Counted from the first letter of the stretch, positions 31,549-44,524 are shown. The stretch: 60,000 nucleotides of DNA from Bugula neritina (GCA_964035545.1 OZ037768.1:21080700-21140699), one strand, 5' to 3'. The notes: generated by a model from the letters alone, not told the origin. Numbers and translations are program-made.

Positions 31549-33587
31549 ATAATCTTAGCCCTTTGAAAAACTATAGTTGCCTGTTATTCTATATTCCTGC
31601 CCCTCCTCCTCTCTCTCTCTATCTACTTGGAGGCTATGCTAAACACAAACTATTTTATATTTCTAGATGCTAGTGGTTTACCGATTCTCTTATAATAGTA
31701 TAGATTTGGTTTTACGTATATCACAACTTCTGTGTCCCTGAAAGAGTGTAGAACTTATTATTTTCAAATATTATAGTCACATATTTCCACTGCTTTATAT
31801 ATACATTTATTTTCTGATGATTATGTTAACAGAAGCCTGTTCGTGACTCTATAAACGCTAATCAAAAGAGTTATTATAGCTACATCATATGTATTATATG
31901 ATATTGTTTCCAAATCTTTGATCTATTGGTTTGATTTATCCATATTCAACTAGTGATTCAAATATAGTCATATTTATATTACTATATGTTATGTTTTGCT
32001 TTGTTATCACAAGTCTGTAGTAACAGTTACAAATATGCAATATTATAGATCATTTTGTTTAAATTATAAAGTTATCATTTGGCTAGACCACTTTTTCTAT
32101 TTAATGCAACAAATTCCTGCTTTAGTTGATAAACTAAATAAGCTTACAGTGGTATGATATTCATATAATATGCTAGCTGGTTCAAACCTAGCACTTACAA
32201 AGTAAAGCCTGAAAAAAAAAACAAAAGACAGATAGACAAAATGTGTGGGCTTTTCTAAAAATAGTTTCGATTGGTGACAGCAATAAATTAAATACACGGG
32301 ATTTTTGGGGAACCATTATTACAGGCACAAAAAAACAAGTAAAAGTAACTATAGAAGAAAACTTTAAATTCTAAGTATGTTCGTATCAATCTATTGCATA
32401 ACTATAAAACTAAACTCTAGCTATGCAATATAGCAAACTGACGCAATTTTCTAAGAAAACAAATTAATATCAAGTACTGGTCGGAAACTGCATGATTAAT
32501 AAATAATAATTAACTCATTGGCAGTACTTATTTATCTAATAACAATTGCCAATTATACAAATTTTTGTGAAAATTGAAACTACAATTGCATAACATAATT
32601 GATAGCATCTTTACATGCACCACATGCAGAACTGTGTAGTGTTTTTATTGCAACCATAGCAGAGATCAGCATTTGGAGTTTTTTTCCTGCTTTAAATAAA
32701 CAGTATTATTCCATGAGTCTCCAACTCTAGATGTTAAAAGTCTCATTCACTTTTACAGTAGTTACTATCGCATGTCTACCATACATTCTATATACCCTAG
32801 TATGAAATGTAGTCATAAGTATACACTTGTGAAACCTTGTAAGTTCAGCACAAAAATATGTATAGTTTTCTTCAATGCATCTTCATAATACTATTTTGCT
32901 CAACTATGATTATAACATATGATTGAGTGATGGTTGGACAAAAAGCTAGTTCTATATAGTGGTAGATATATACAGTCAGAATTGAAATTGTAGGGCCACC
33001 CACAAATAATTTTTGTTGCCATAGTAATTCATATTTTGCTCAATGTTTACAAAGAAATACAATACAATATTCCGCCAAAGGAAAGCTAAATAATATGTTC
33101 TCTGCAAGAATACATTAACTTCTCCTTGTGCTATCAATATTTAAAAAGTACAAGAGTTATTATCTACCACAATATAACTTGATTAAACTAACTAAAATAT
33201 GTTTGCTTTTCATATGCTATAGTAAAATACTGCTTTTAAAATCTTCAAACTTTGTTTTCTAAAAAAGCTATATATTTATGCTTGCTCTGCATTTTCAAGC
33301 TAAAAATAAAAGCCAGTTTTTAAAAAAGTTTTTTTTCTTAAAAAAAGCTTAAGCTACATATAATTGATATATTTAACAGCCCTTTTGGTTTGGTTGCAAT
33401 TCAGAAGACCTAAACACGTGTGTGGCAACATTACCAAGAAAGTGCTGTTTGAAATAGATTACCTTATTTTATTCAACAAACTTTTTTAAGGGGTAGCTGG
33501 GGAAATTCTAAAGAGCTGAATTTCAAGTGGCAGTCTTTATTCCACTATAAATTCAGCAACTTCAGTATTTAGTTCTACTTCTAGACA
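31549..33587. other. 3' flank of the Roc-caspase gene, no gene seen
   Basis: A/T-rich sequence. It must hold the 3' untranslated region, but I could not choose a polyadenylation signal with confidence (an AATAAA occurs near 32281). No other coding block is supported. Confidence 0.5.
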
Positions 33588-35312
<1,725 letters not shown>

Positions 35313-36239
35313 ACGAGAACTTATTTCTAACAGCTATTGTCAAATTCTTTACACTCATTTCTAGTGAATGAATAATAGTTGTATAGTAATGAATATATCA
35401 GCATGTACTTTTGCATCATTTATTTAATAGAAATTTATATTCAAAATGATGAACTTTGTGCATTATTTATTTAATAAAATCTTATGCTCAAAATGATGAA
35501 CTTTGTAATGTAGCTAGTAATTATCAGGTTTTTATGCATTCTACTTGACAGTTCTTATATATATAGCAGCATGCTTTAAAGGCTGCAAAATAAATCTGAA
35601 AATGTTTAAGTTGAATTCAATGGTTTGAATAAAATATCACAGTTCAGCAGAGTCTATATGCTCTACCATCAGTATGAGAGAACTACCACAAGAGATGATA
35701 CACTTGGAATAAATATCTTTATTTGTTATATACATAGATTGATACAAAACTATAATAACATTCTGTGTATCTTGTAAAACCCTAGCTGTCTGTGTTGATT
35801 ACAAGTCTGTACTGAAAATGTCTTACATATAAAATAAACTAGGTTTTAGATTTAACAAAATTAGCTCTAAATACCTCTGCAGTAGTAAAACTATTTTATG
35901 ATAAATTATACAATTTATCTCTCCACCCCTTTAGGGGCGTTTAATGTAACTTAAGGGGTGGGGGGAAGCGTTAAGTCGGCTGCATGGCATATCAGAAAAT
36001 ACAGTTTCATATTATTGAAATAAATTTAATATCAGTTGAACCTAATTTACAACCAAAAGATTTTTTTGTGCTAATAAGTAATAAGATATTAAGTATGATG
36101 AGATTTTGTTGAGTTTTAGTTGTAAGCAAGCTATCTATAAATGATATGTTGCTCTTCAAACTACATAGTGCTATATAATCGAGTCACTACATTTAATTTT
36201 CTAAAGTTAAGCCTAAAATGTGGGTGATGTTGGGCTGAT
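35313..36239. other. No gene seen
   Basis: This is the 3' flank of the small gene; AATAAA motifs near 35472 and 35588 could serve its polyadenylation. A G-rich patch (GGGGTGGGGGG-like) lies near 35955. Nothing else is recognised. Confidence 0.5.
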
Positions 36240-36929
36240 CTTTGTAATTATTTCAACCTATTTACTTTAACCTTGCTGCAGCCTATATTTACTGTAGCCT
36301 ACATATAACTTGACCTATTTATAGTGTTTATAAATGAATAAACAAATGCTGACATACTTATAAATAAGGCTATCTGCCATAATGTGATTTTCATATCTCC
36401 AGACACAGTATATATTTGCAAGTTATGGGTGGGCGTAGATTTGACAACCAGGGGATTCCCCTTAATATATAAAATCTATAACATGTAATTGATAATGTTA
36501 CTGACATTTTGAAATAATAGTAAGTTTTAGAGGGAGATAATCTGGCTACACTCCTATCATGTTGCCGTAGCTATGAACATGCCTTGACGTAGTCTTGTTA
36601 GTAAGCAATGGGCTCCTCTATCATAATAGTATAAGTAGTGTTATCATTTTGACGCAATAGCTGTGCTGTCCACCAGTTTCCTCTCAATGACAATCAAGTG
36701 TGAGTATATAATATAATATATATCTTATATTTCCTGTAATTTGGTAAAATTGCACTAAACGATATGGTTTTCTCTATCTGCTATATTCTGATCATGAAGT
36801 TAGTAGTTAAATACTATAAGTTATTTAAGGTTCTTTTGGTTGCAGAAAACTTTTATTTGGCTTCACAACTCAATTTAAATTTTCTGCTAATAATGAATGC
36901 ATCTGGAACGGTATTGCGATATAGACTAT

Positions 36930-37317
36930 TGTGGTAAATTTATGTTGTGTGTGTGTGTCCTTTGTTGCCGAGATCGGCACTTCGGTCCTCCGAAACACCG
37001 ATATGCCGATTCTCGGCATATCGGAATACCGAAGTGCCGAAATGCCGTATTTGGCATTTCGGATTCCCGAGGTGCCGGTATTCGGCATTTCGGGCCTCCG
37101 ATCTCGGCAAACAAAGGAATGTCTTTGTTCTGCATGTATATAAAAGCCAGCGAGTTTCAGTGTAGATTCAGTCTACTACTGGAGCTCGCTGGATACAGAC
37201 TATTGGATCACTCGGACTACAATAAAGCTATCTTATCTTCTACCTTATTTCTCGCCTTGTTTCTCATAACAAGCATGTAAAGCACTAGTTTCATTCATAA
37301 CCCACAAAACTATCACA
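36930..37317 (+). repeat. 5' LTR with promoter elements and a palindromic U3
   Basis: TATATAAAAG at 37137-37146 is a plausible TATA box and AATAAA at 37221 a polyadenylation signal. Bases 36965-37110 are packed with GCCGA/TCGGC motifs in both orientations, enclosed by TGCCGAGATCGG and its exact complement CCGATCTCGGCA, so the U3 could fold into a long hairpin. Confidence 0.9.
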
Positions 37318-37368
37318 TTGGTGGCAGCAGTGGGATTCTACGAATAGCTAGTTGCTGAGAGGAATAGG

Positions 37369-38268
37369 ATGGCCCCAGGGGACCCAGCCCCTGAGGCAGC
37401 AGCACCGCCAGCCCTCACTGTTGAGGCGCTGGTCACAGCCCTCCAAGGATTGCGGGGGCAAGGACAGGCATCACCTGGTGACAGGTATCGCCTCCAGCCC
37501 CCGACTTTCGGAGGAGATGGAGACGTGGAACAATTCATCAAGGAGTTCGAGGGCGTGGCCACCACCGCTGAATGGCCAGTACGGGTGCGCGTCCTCCAAC
37601 TCCGGGCCTGTCTGACAGGCCGGGCCAGGAACTTCGCACTGGGACCCGACGAAGCCCACATCATGCGGGCTCTTAGGGCCTGGTTCGGTCTGACCACGGA
37701 AGAGGCGTCAGACCAGCTACAAGTGATGAGGAGAGACCGAAGGACATCTCTGGAAGATCACGCTAACGAGGTAGAGCGCCTGGCTCAGGCTGCTTTCGGT
37801 CACGCCACTGGCGAAGATCGGAAGCGCCTCGTTTTTAACGCGTTCTTCCGGAGCGTGAACCACCCAGACCTCCAGCGGTACTGGCTGGCCGCAAAAGTCA
37901 AGAGCCTGGACGAGGCACTAGAGATGGGGAAGGCCTACTTCCAAGTAGAAGAACCACGGAGGGCGAACTACGCAGCTCGCCAGGTGGCCGGAGATACAGA
38001 AGAGGTACCCCCAACCCCACAAGTGGCAGCAGCAGCTACTCCGTCGCCTGAGCAGACGCAGCTCAACATGCTGATGAGCATGATGAAAGGCCTGCAGGCT
38101 ACGGTGACGGAGTTGCAGCGCAACCAGGCGGACAGGCGGGCTCCCCGCTCGCGGGACGACCCTGTCTGCCCCCCTCTGCCCACCTGTTGGGAGTGCGGGA
38201 TGCCAGGACATGTGAGAAGGCACTGCCCTAAGGGACAGAAGCCTTTAAACACTCGAGGCTCACGGTGA
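37369..38268 (+). CDS. gag: Gypsy gag polyprotein
   Basis: 299 residues from the first ATG after the primer site. The central part has the retrotransposon gag (capsid) pattern, with FGGDGDVEQFIKEFE, a CLTGRARNFA-like segment and RRTSLEDHANEVERL. Near the C-terminus there is one zinc knuckle, CWECGMPGHVRRHC (CX2CX4HX4C), for RNA binding. The product packages element RNA into particles. The stop TGA at 38266-38268 overlaps the pol frame, which lies one base back (-1), so pol is expected by frameshift or reinitiation. Confidence 0.9.
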   Translation: MAPGDPAPEAAAPPALTVEALVTALQGLRGQGQASPGDRYRLQPPTFGGDGDVEQFIKEFEGVATTAEWPVRVRVLQLRACLTGRARNFALGPDEAHIMRALRAWFGLTTEEASDQLQVMRRDRRTSLEDHANEVERLAQAAFGHATGEDRKRLVFNAFFRSVNHPDLQRYWLAAKVKSLDEALEMGKAYFQVEEPRRANYAARQVAGDTEEVPPTPQVAAAATPSPEQTQLNMLMSMMKGLQATVTELQRNQADRRAPRSRDDPVCPPLPTCWECGMPGHVRRHCPKGQKPLNTRGSR

Positions 38269-41108
38269 ATTCCGCCACCCGTGGGCCCCACGTCAATCCG
38301 GTCCGGGATAGGACTCGGAGGACAACAGAAGAGACCTCTCCAGAGTCGACCTACATCGAGTGGCAAGCAAACCGGAGATCTCGGAGACCGAAAGGCCTAC
38401 CCGATCCTCCTGCCATGCCACTCGAAACCCGGATGGAGCTAGAAGAAACCGGATGGCAGGCACCTCGGAGATCTCGGAGACCGCAAGGTCTACCCGATCC
38501 TCCAGCCTGGCCACTCCGTAACCGGTTCGCAGGGTTGCCCGAGGAGGTTGTGGAGGAGGATTCAGCTTACTCGCAAGAGTACCCCAAGCTACCCTCCCGA
38601 CCTCAGAAAACCCCCGTTGTCTCTAAGACGAAGAGGAGGCCCGCTGTGCAGACCCAAGTTGTGTCTCCCCCAGAGACTGACCGCTCCAGGAGCACCCAGC
38701 CGTACGGAAGCAGCTACTTCCTGCCCGGAAAGATTTCGGGTAAAGCTGCCACATTCCTACTGGATACTGGGTGTACTACCAACCTGCTGAGTCGGCGTCT
38801 CTTTGACACTCTTGGGGTTCGAGAGCGGGCGAGCTTCGAGCCGTATGAAAGTGCGCATGGTACGTTGGCGGACGGATCATGCATTCCTTTCTACGGCGTC
38901 ATCTCACTGCCTGGACGCGTCCGTGATCAAGCAATTCACGAGACGTTCATAGTCAGCCAGCTGAAGGAGGACGCCATCTTGGGAATGCCCTTCCTGGAGA
39001 AACACCAGTGTCACATGGATTTCCAGAAATCAGTGGTGGTGATGGCTGGGAAGGAACTTGTCTGTGTTGACAAGTTTGGCAGGCCCTTGGTGGGCGGAGT
39101 CCAGGTAGTGCGGGACTGCACGGTTCCGGGGAGGTCCCAGGCGACTCTCCGATGCAGAGTCAACTGCAAGGGGATCGCCGGCCTGGGGATGGTTGAGGGA
39201 ACGCACGGAGCCATCCGACTAGCAAACAGCCTGAATCGGCTAGATTGTCGGCAAGAGCTCCTCGTGCAGTGCATCAACCCCTTCACGGAACCTGTCCGAT
39301 TATCGGCCGGAGCGCTGGTGGGGAAGTACCACTCCATCCAGGAAGCGGATGTGGGTCCGGCACTGGAGACAGTGGCCGACACCCAGGGGAACCTCCCTCA
39401 CACCAGACGAGGAGCAGTCCCGGAGCACCTGGCTGACCTGTATGGTGGAGCATGCGGAAACTGTACGAGTAGTACTGAACGCCAAGTACTGGCTCAACTA
39501 CTCGCGGAGTACAGTGATGTCTTCAGTCGTGGCGATGAAGACATGGGGCTGACTAAGGTTATCTCCCACGAGATACCTCTGGCAGCCGGCACCACTCCCA
39601 TCAGGCAGCCTACCCGGCGTCTAGGCCCGGAGAAGGAGAAGGAGGTGAGCCGACAGGTACAGGATCTTCTGGACCGGGATCTGATTGAGCCTGCCCACGG
39701 TGCGTGGAGCTCCCCAGTGGTCCTGGTCAAGAAGAAGGATGGTAGCTGGAGATTCTGCGTGGACTACCGCAGACTCAACAACGTTACCATCCAGGACGCC
39801 TACCCTCTCCGACGGATAGATGAGTCTCTAGATGCCCTCGCGGGTAGCAAGTACTTCAGTACTTTGGATCTGCTTAGCGGGTACTGGCAAGTGCCCCTCA
39901 GTCCTGATGCCCAGGACAAGGCAGACTTCATTACTCGCGACGGGCTCTGGAAATGGAAAGTACTGCCGTTCGGACTAACGTCCGCTCCGGCAACATTCCA
40001 ACGGCTCATGGAGCAAGTCCTCAGTGGATTACACTGGAAGACCCTCCTCATCTATCTAGACGATGTCATTGTCATCTCCCCAGACTTTTCGACTCATGTC
40101 AGTCGTCTGCGGGAGGTCTTTGACCGTCTCCGGGCAGCTGGACTGAAGCTGAAGCCCTCCAAGTGCGCACTCCTGCAGCCAGAAGTCACGTACCTGGGCC
40201 ATGTGGTTGGCCGTGATGGGGTCGCTACCGATCCAGAGAAGGTACAAGCTGTGAAGGAGTGGACTGTCCCCCGTGACCTCCCTGAGTTGCGTGCATTCCT
40301 GGGCCTAGTAGGGTACTACCGGCAGTACATACCTGGTTTCGCAGGAGTGGCTCAGCCGTTAAATCGGCTGACCGCAAAGGGAGTCCGGTGGCAGTGGACA
40401 CAGGAGGAGCAGCAGGCATTCGACCACCTCAAGCAACGGCTAATGGAAGCGCCAATCCTGGCGTATCCTGATCCAGCCAAGGAGTACATCCTGGATATCG
40501 ACGCCAGCGACCACAGCGTGGGAGCCGTCCTGTCTCAAGTCCAGGGTGGAAGTGAGGTGGTCGTGGCTTACTATAGCAAGACTCTCGCGGCCGCCGAGAA
40601 GAACTACTGCACCACTAGGAAGGAACTCCTAGCAGTAGTCAAGGCGGTCAAGCACTTTCGGCCATATCTGTATGGGAAATCGTTCCGTTTGCGAACAGAC
40701 CATGCATCACTGATATGGCTGTGTAAACGTGCAGAGCCCTCGAGCCAGGTGGCTCGTTGGCTAGAGATTCTTGCCGAGTTCTCTTACCGGATAGAGCACC
40801 GTGCAGGCCGGAAGCATGGGAACGCCGACGGCATGAGCCGCCGGCCGGTAGAGGACTGTAAGCAATGCCTGCACATTGAACAGCGGGACGGGGGACCCGC
40901 TCGCCTTGACGTGGAAGCGGAGCTAGTGGAGGGCACCGCCTACCCGTGGGAGCACGGCCATCTTCGGACCGAAACCCACCAGGACGGTGTCCAGGCGCTC
41001 CACGCCAACCCTACTCTGCACCAGAACGTCAAGGAGCTGTGCCGACTCCAGGAGACGCCACCCGGCGCGGTAGCGGACATCTTCCGGGCCAAGAAGGAGG
41101 GCCGATGA
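38265..41108 (+). CDS. pol: Gypsy pol: protease, reverse transcriptase, RNase H
   Basis: Roughly the first 150 residues are a linker containing a 30-residue internal repeat (W-Q-A...RRSRRP-GLPDPP, twice). Then comes an aspartic protease with FLLDTGCTTNLL, a reverse transcriptase with RFCVDYRRLN, LPFGLTSAP and YLDDV, and an RNase H with DASDHSVGAVLSQ, a RKELLAVV glutamate region and RTDHASL. The frame ends at TGA 41106-41108. The following bases stay open in the same frame into the integrase, and the second gypsy copy has no stop at this position, so the stop looks like a disabling change or a readthrough point. The true start of the frame is not at an ATG. Confidence 0.9.
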   Translation: MNSATRGPHVNPVRDRTRRTTEETSPESTYIEWQANRRSRRPKGLPDPPAMPLETRMELEETGWQAPRRSRRPQGLPDPPAWPLRNRFAGLPEEVVEEDSAYSQEYPKLPSRPQKTPVVSKTKRRPAVQTQVVSPPETDRSRSTQPYGSSYFLPGKISGKAATFLLDTGCTTNLLSRRLFDTLGVRERASFEPYESAHGTLADGSCIPFYGVISLPGRVRDQAIHETFIVSQLKEDAILGMPFLEKHQCHMDFQKSVVVMAGKELVCVDKFGRPLVGGVQVVRDCTVPGRSQATLRCRVNCKGIAGLGMVEGTHGAIRLANSLNRLDCRQELLVQCINPFTEPVRLSAGALVGKYHSIQEADVGPALETVADTQGNLPHTRRGAVPEHLADLYGGACGNCTSSTERQVLAQLLAEYSDVFSRGDEDMGLTKVISHEIPLAAGTTPIRQPTRRLGPEKEKEVSRQVQDLLDRDLIEPAHGAWSSPVVLVKKKDGSWRFCVDYRRLNNVTIQDAYPLRRIDESLDALAGSKYFSTLDLLSGYWQVPLSPDAQDKADFITRDGLWKWKVLPFGLTSAPATFQRLMEQVLSGLHWKTLLIYLDDVIVISPDFSTHVSRLREVFDRLRAAGLKLKPSKCALLQPEVTYLGHVVGRDGVATDPEKVQAVKEWTVPRDLPELRAFLGLVGYYRQYIPGFAGVAQPLNRLTAKGVRWQWTQEEQQAFDHLKQRLMEAPILAYPDPAKEYILDIDASDHSVGAVLSQVQGGSEVVVAYYSKTLAAAEKNYCTTRKELLAVVKAVKHFRPYLYGKSFRLRTDHASLIWLCKRAEPSSQVARWLEILAEFSYRIEHRAGRKHGNADGMSRRPVEDCKQCLHIEQRDGGPARLDVEAELVEGTAYPWEHGHLRTETHQDGVQALHANPTLHQNVKELCRLQETPPGAVADIFRAKKEGR

Positions 41109-42935
41109 CCTAGCGAGGAACAGCAGCGGCAGGGAGACGTTGAGTTCCAACTCCTCTGTCGTCACTGGGATGCCCTCAAGGTCAGCCCTGACGGCCTCCT
41201 GATGATAACGTTAGCAGCAGACAACCGCCAGCAGGAGAGGGACCGCGTCGTCTGCCCACGCGCCCTCCGGCGGGAACTGATCTGGGACACCCATAAGCAG
41301 GCTCATGCTGGAGTCAGTCAGGTCATCAGGTGTCTGCGGCTGCGTTGGTATTGGCCCGGAATGACTCGGGACGTACGACTGCGGGTACGGCAATGCGAGG
41401 TCTGCCAAGCTAGCAAGCATGGCCGCCCCACGGAAACCACTGGTCGACGCCGGCTGTACGCTGGTCAACCGTGGCAAGTAGTGGCGGTAGACCTCGTCGG
41501 GCCTATGCCGTTATCCGCCAGAGGGAACACCTGGATACTGGTGCTCACGGACCACTTTACCCGGTGGGCGGATGCTCTGGCTATTCCAGACGCAACCGCC
41601 CCCACGGTGGCCCGGACCCTGGACCAACATGTGTTCTGTTACCTCGGTTTGCCCGAGCAGATACATATGGACCAGGGTGCCCAGTTTCAGTCCCAGCTCA
41701 TGGGAGACCTCTGCCGGATATGGGGGGTGAACCAGAGTCGGACCACCCCATATCACCCGCAAGGGAACGGAGTCGTCGAGCGGAACAACAGGATGTTGGG
41801 TGACGCGCTCCGGAGCCTGCTCCTTGGTCGAGGTCAGGAAGAATGGGACATGGTGCTGCCGCAGATCATGCGGGCCTACCGCAGCACACCACACTCCGCC
41901 ACACAGGAGACCCTAAACTTCCTGATGCTAGGCCGAGAGACGCGGGTCCCGGAACACCTGACGTACCATGTTCCTGCCCCCGAGTCATCGGTACACGAAT
42001 ATGTAGAGGGTCTGATAGACATCATGGGCAAAGCTCATGATGCGCTGCGCACCCAGCAGTGGCAGACCCGCACAGAGGACTCAGAGGAGCCCCCGTTGTA
42101 CCAGGTGGGAGACTGGGTCTGGATGGTGAGCTACCGTAGGCGACGCGGACAGTCGGCTAAGCTTCAGCCCAAGTTCGTCGGTCCCTACTGCGTAGTGGAG
42201 GTGCTGCCCAACCACACGTACTGTGTGGAGCGCTCTGGACAGATCTCCGTCCAGAGCGAGCAGCGCCTCAAACCTTACCATGCCAGCCCAGATGCGGTGG
42301 GTCAGGCTCCACCCCTCCTGGAGCCCCACCGTCAGCCCAACCAACGAGGACGGGCCACCCAGCCCCGAGAGGTGGAAATTATGGTTCCCAGGGAGACGGA
42401 CCAGGAGCAGGCCGCCTTGATAGAGCAGCTGGAGCGGCAGCAGAGAGAGGAGCGGGAGCAGGAACAGCAGCAAGCCCTAGGATCACCACCCTTCCTGGGG
42501 GAGGACACCCCCACCCCCATATGGGGTGAAGGCGGGGACCCCCCTACTAGGGCAGCCCAGGAGCCACCAACACCACCGGTGCCTGTTCCACTTGAGAGGA
42601 GCCAGCGGTCAAGAAGACCCCCCAGGTACCTGGCAGACTATGCTGTAGGGCACCTGGAGTGGCCCCCTCACGAGGACAACCCCCCCGTACTGACTACCAC
42701 CCCATCTTGGTTGGAAATTCCCTCCATCACCCCGGAGAATTCCACCAAGAAGAAGAAATGGCCGACCGAATTTCGGAAGACACTCGATCACGCGAGTTGT
42801 CTTTTCGAAATCCGGGGGAAATTCCCACGGGCCACGCAACTCGGGCTTCAGCAGGCAATACTTCTGAAGCACGAGGTTCGGCCATTTCTAGTTCTGATTT
42901 CACACAGCTCGCACGTCAGTTACAGCTCAAGTTAA
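41109..42935 (+). CDS. Gypsy integrase, in frame with pol after a single stop codon
   Basis: The frame is open from 41109; the first ATG is at 41202. A zinc-binding H2C2 segment (H..H then C..C in QCEVCQASKHG) is followed by the catalytic core, with AVDLVGPMP, HMDQGAQF and NNRMLGDALRSL supplying the D,D35E triad. A GPF/Y-like module (KFVGPYCVVEV) and a long Gln/Glu-rich tail follow. It integrates element DNA into the genome. The tail overlaps the next ORF in another frame for about 180 bases. Confidence 0.88.
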   Translation, partial: PSEEQQRQGDVEFQLLCRHWDALKVSPDGLLMITLAADNRQQERDRVVCPRALRRELIWDTHKQAHAGVSQVIRCLRLRWYWPGMTRDVRLRVRQCEVCQASKHGRPTETTGRRRLYAGQPWQVVAVDLVGPMPLSARGNTWILVLTDHFTRWADALAIPDATAPTVARTLDQHVFCYLGLPEQIHMDQGAQFQSQLMGDLCRIWGVNQSRTTPYHPQGNGVVERNNRMLGDALRSLLLGRGQEEWDMVLPQIMRAYRSTPHSATQETLNFLMLGRETRVPEHLTYHVPAPESSVHEYVEGLIDIMGKAHDALRTQQWQTRTEDSEEPPLYQVGDWVWMVSYRRRRGQSAKLQPKFVGPYCVVEVLPNHTYCVERSGQISVQSEQRLKPYHASPDAVGQAPPLLEPHRQPNQRGRATQPREVEIMVPRETDQEQAALIEQLERQQREEREQEQQQALGSPPFLGEDTPTPIWGEGGDPPTRAAQEPPTPPVPVPLERSQRSRRPPRYLADYAVGHLEWPPHEDNPPVLTTTPSWLEIPSITPENSTKKKKWPTEFRKTLDHASCLFEIRGKFPRATQLGLQQAILLKHEVRPFLVLISHSSHVSYSSS

Positions 42936-44230
42936 ATTCTGATTCTGATACTAAGTTTGATTTTAATACTGTTCTCCAGGCGCTATCAGCAGCTATGGGA
43001 ATTACTTTACCAGACACGCAATCAGGTATTTCTTCTAGACTAGATCCTCCAGTTACGGAGTCTAGTCAAACTAGAATAGACTGGTCTTTATTAGACTTAC
43101 TTGGTTCTGATTTCTTAGAACCGGAGGCCGAGATGGATCTTGGAGATGACTCTGCCATTGATACTTTGTTGAATCATGACGTGGGCTCAGTCAATTTCTG
43201 CGATACACCTCGGCCCTCGGTTTTTAATTTAACTCCATACACACCTGTGCCGAATTTTGGCGATAGTGAGACCGGCTTATCACAGCCTCTACTATCTATT
43301 CTAGAGGAGCGTATGGACATTGAGGAGGCCAGTCAGTCCGACTCCCCTCTCCCACCGGCCCCTGCTTCGGTTTCTCACAGCCAGCAGGCCGCCACCTCCT
43401 CCACAGAGGTGTGTTCCGCCATCGTTAGTGGCCCTGACCCCAAACCGGTGGAGCTTCAGCTCACGGCCGGGGAGGAGCAGGGCATCCTACACGGCGACCA
43501 CCTGCCAGCCGAAGAAGATGACTCCCCAATACTGGCCCTGCCTCCGGCCCTGGTCGCCCGCCAGTATTGGGTAACTGGACCCACCAATCTCAAGATTGGT
43601 GAAGCTTGTGGTGAGCCGGGCAACCGCATCTGCCATCAGTGCAAGAGGAAGTTCTCCTCTGCACGGCGGTTGCGTGTACACGCCTCACAGCACTACATCA
43701 ACGTGTTTTGCTCGTGTGGGGAATTCTCTTACCAGAGAGACTATGTGTTGAGACATCAACGCATAGCTCACTGCCACACGAGCTACACGTTCGCTGTAGA
43801 CCAGGCCTCTTTTCCTGAGTTTCGGGACCTGGTACTGCCACACGTGGCGGATCCCCATAAACGGGCTGCTCTCGCCCTGGGATTCCCCGCGTGTAGGCCT
43901 GTTCGGGAGGAAGAAGGGGAGCCCGCCGCGACACCCCAACCGGCAGCCACCCAGCCACTTCGGGTCATGCTGGCACGGGTCGGACCAGGCGCCAGGACCG
44001 ATTCATCGGACGTGGGCCCCCGGCCCTCGGCGGCGGGCGAGAAGCAGACGCACCGCCAACGACGTCCTAGCCATAGTACCACCGACCGCCCCAGACACCA
44101 GACGTCGGCCCAGTTGGCAGAAGAGGTACAACATCTACGCCGGCAGCTCCGCAGGTATGAGGAGGAGTTGGGGCAACTCAGGAGACGTGTAAGCCGCCTA
44201 GAGCGGGGCCGATCTGGAGACCGCCGCTGA
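42758..44230 (+). CDS. Extra ORF downstream of integrase: C2H2 zinc fingers plus coiled coil
   Basis: 490 residues from the first ATG (42758) in this frame; the frame is open upstream to 42659. The first 300 residues are Ser/Pro/acidic and look disordered. Then comes a C2H2 finger (CHQCKRKFSSARRLRVHASQH), a second, unusual finger (CSCGEFSYQRDYVLRHQRIA-H), a Pro/Arg-rich spacer, and a C-terminal heptad-like helix (LAEEVQHLRRQLRRYEEELG...LRRRVSRLE). It occupies the position of env in errantiviruses, but I see no signal peptide, membrane segment or furin site, so it is not an envelope. A nucleic-acid-binding or targeting role is inferred. The decayed second gypsy copy lacks it. Confidence 0.75.
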   Translation: MADRISEDTRSRELSFRNPGEIPTGHATRASAGNTSEARGSAISSSDFTQLARQLQLKLNSDSDTKFDFNTVLQALSAAMGITLPDTQSGISSRLDPPVTESSQTRIDWSLLDLLGSDFLEPEAEMDLGDDSAIDTLLNHDVGSVNFCDTPRPSVFNLTPYTPVPNFGDSETGLSQPLLSILEERMDIEEASQSDSPLPPAPASVSHSQQAATSSTEVCSAIVSGPDPKPVELQLTAGEEQGILHGDHLPAEEDDSPILALPPALVARQYWVTGPTNLKIGEACGEPGNRICHQCKRKFSSARRLRVHASQHYINVFCSCGEFSYQRDYVLRHQRIAHCHTSYTFAVDQASFPEFRDLVLPHVADPHKRAALALGFPACRPVREEEGEPAATPQPAATQPLRVMLARVGPGARTDSSDVGPRPSAAGEKQTHRQRRPSHSTTDRPRHQTSAQLAEEVQHLRRQLRRYEEELGQLRRRVSRLERGRSGDRR

Positions 44231-44524
44231 GACTATTTGTATAGTATTTTCCTTTCCTGTTCTTATTGCTTTGTTTTTTTTTTGTGTGTGTAAATTCTTT
44301 CATGTAATGTTATGTACTTATTCATGCTCTGTTTTTCTTGTGTGTGCACAATTTTCCCTGTTTTTTTATTATTGTATTATTAATATCACTGCATGGCTAC
44401 CGTAATTGTTCTTTTTGTGTGTTACCTATCAACTGTGTGTTTTATTGTCGTGTCATTTCCTGTTGTGTGTTTGATGTTGTATACGCCTCTATATCGGAAA
44501 GCATGCTTTCCGATGGGGGGTGTG

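Noticed and set aside
36897-37280. Overlapping open frames on both strands of the LTRs
   Set aside because: The palindromic U3 keeps several frames open by composition; the two LTR copies share this pattern.
42659-44230. Envelope gene in the gypsy element
   Set aside because: No signal peptide, membrane segment or cleavage site. The ORF has zinc fingers and a coiled coil instead.
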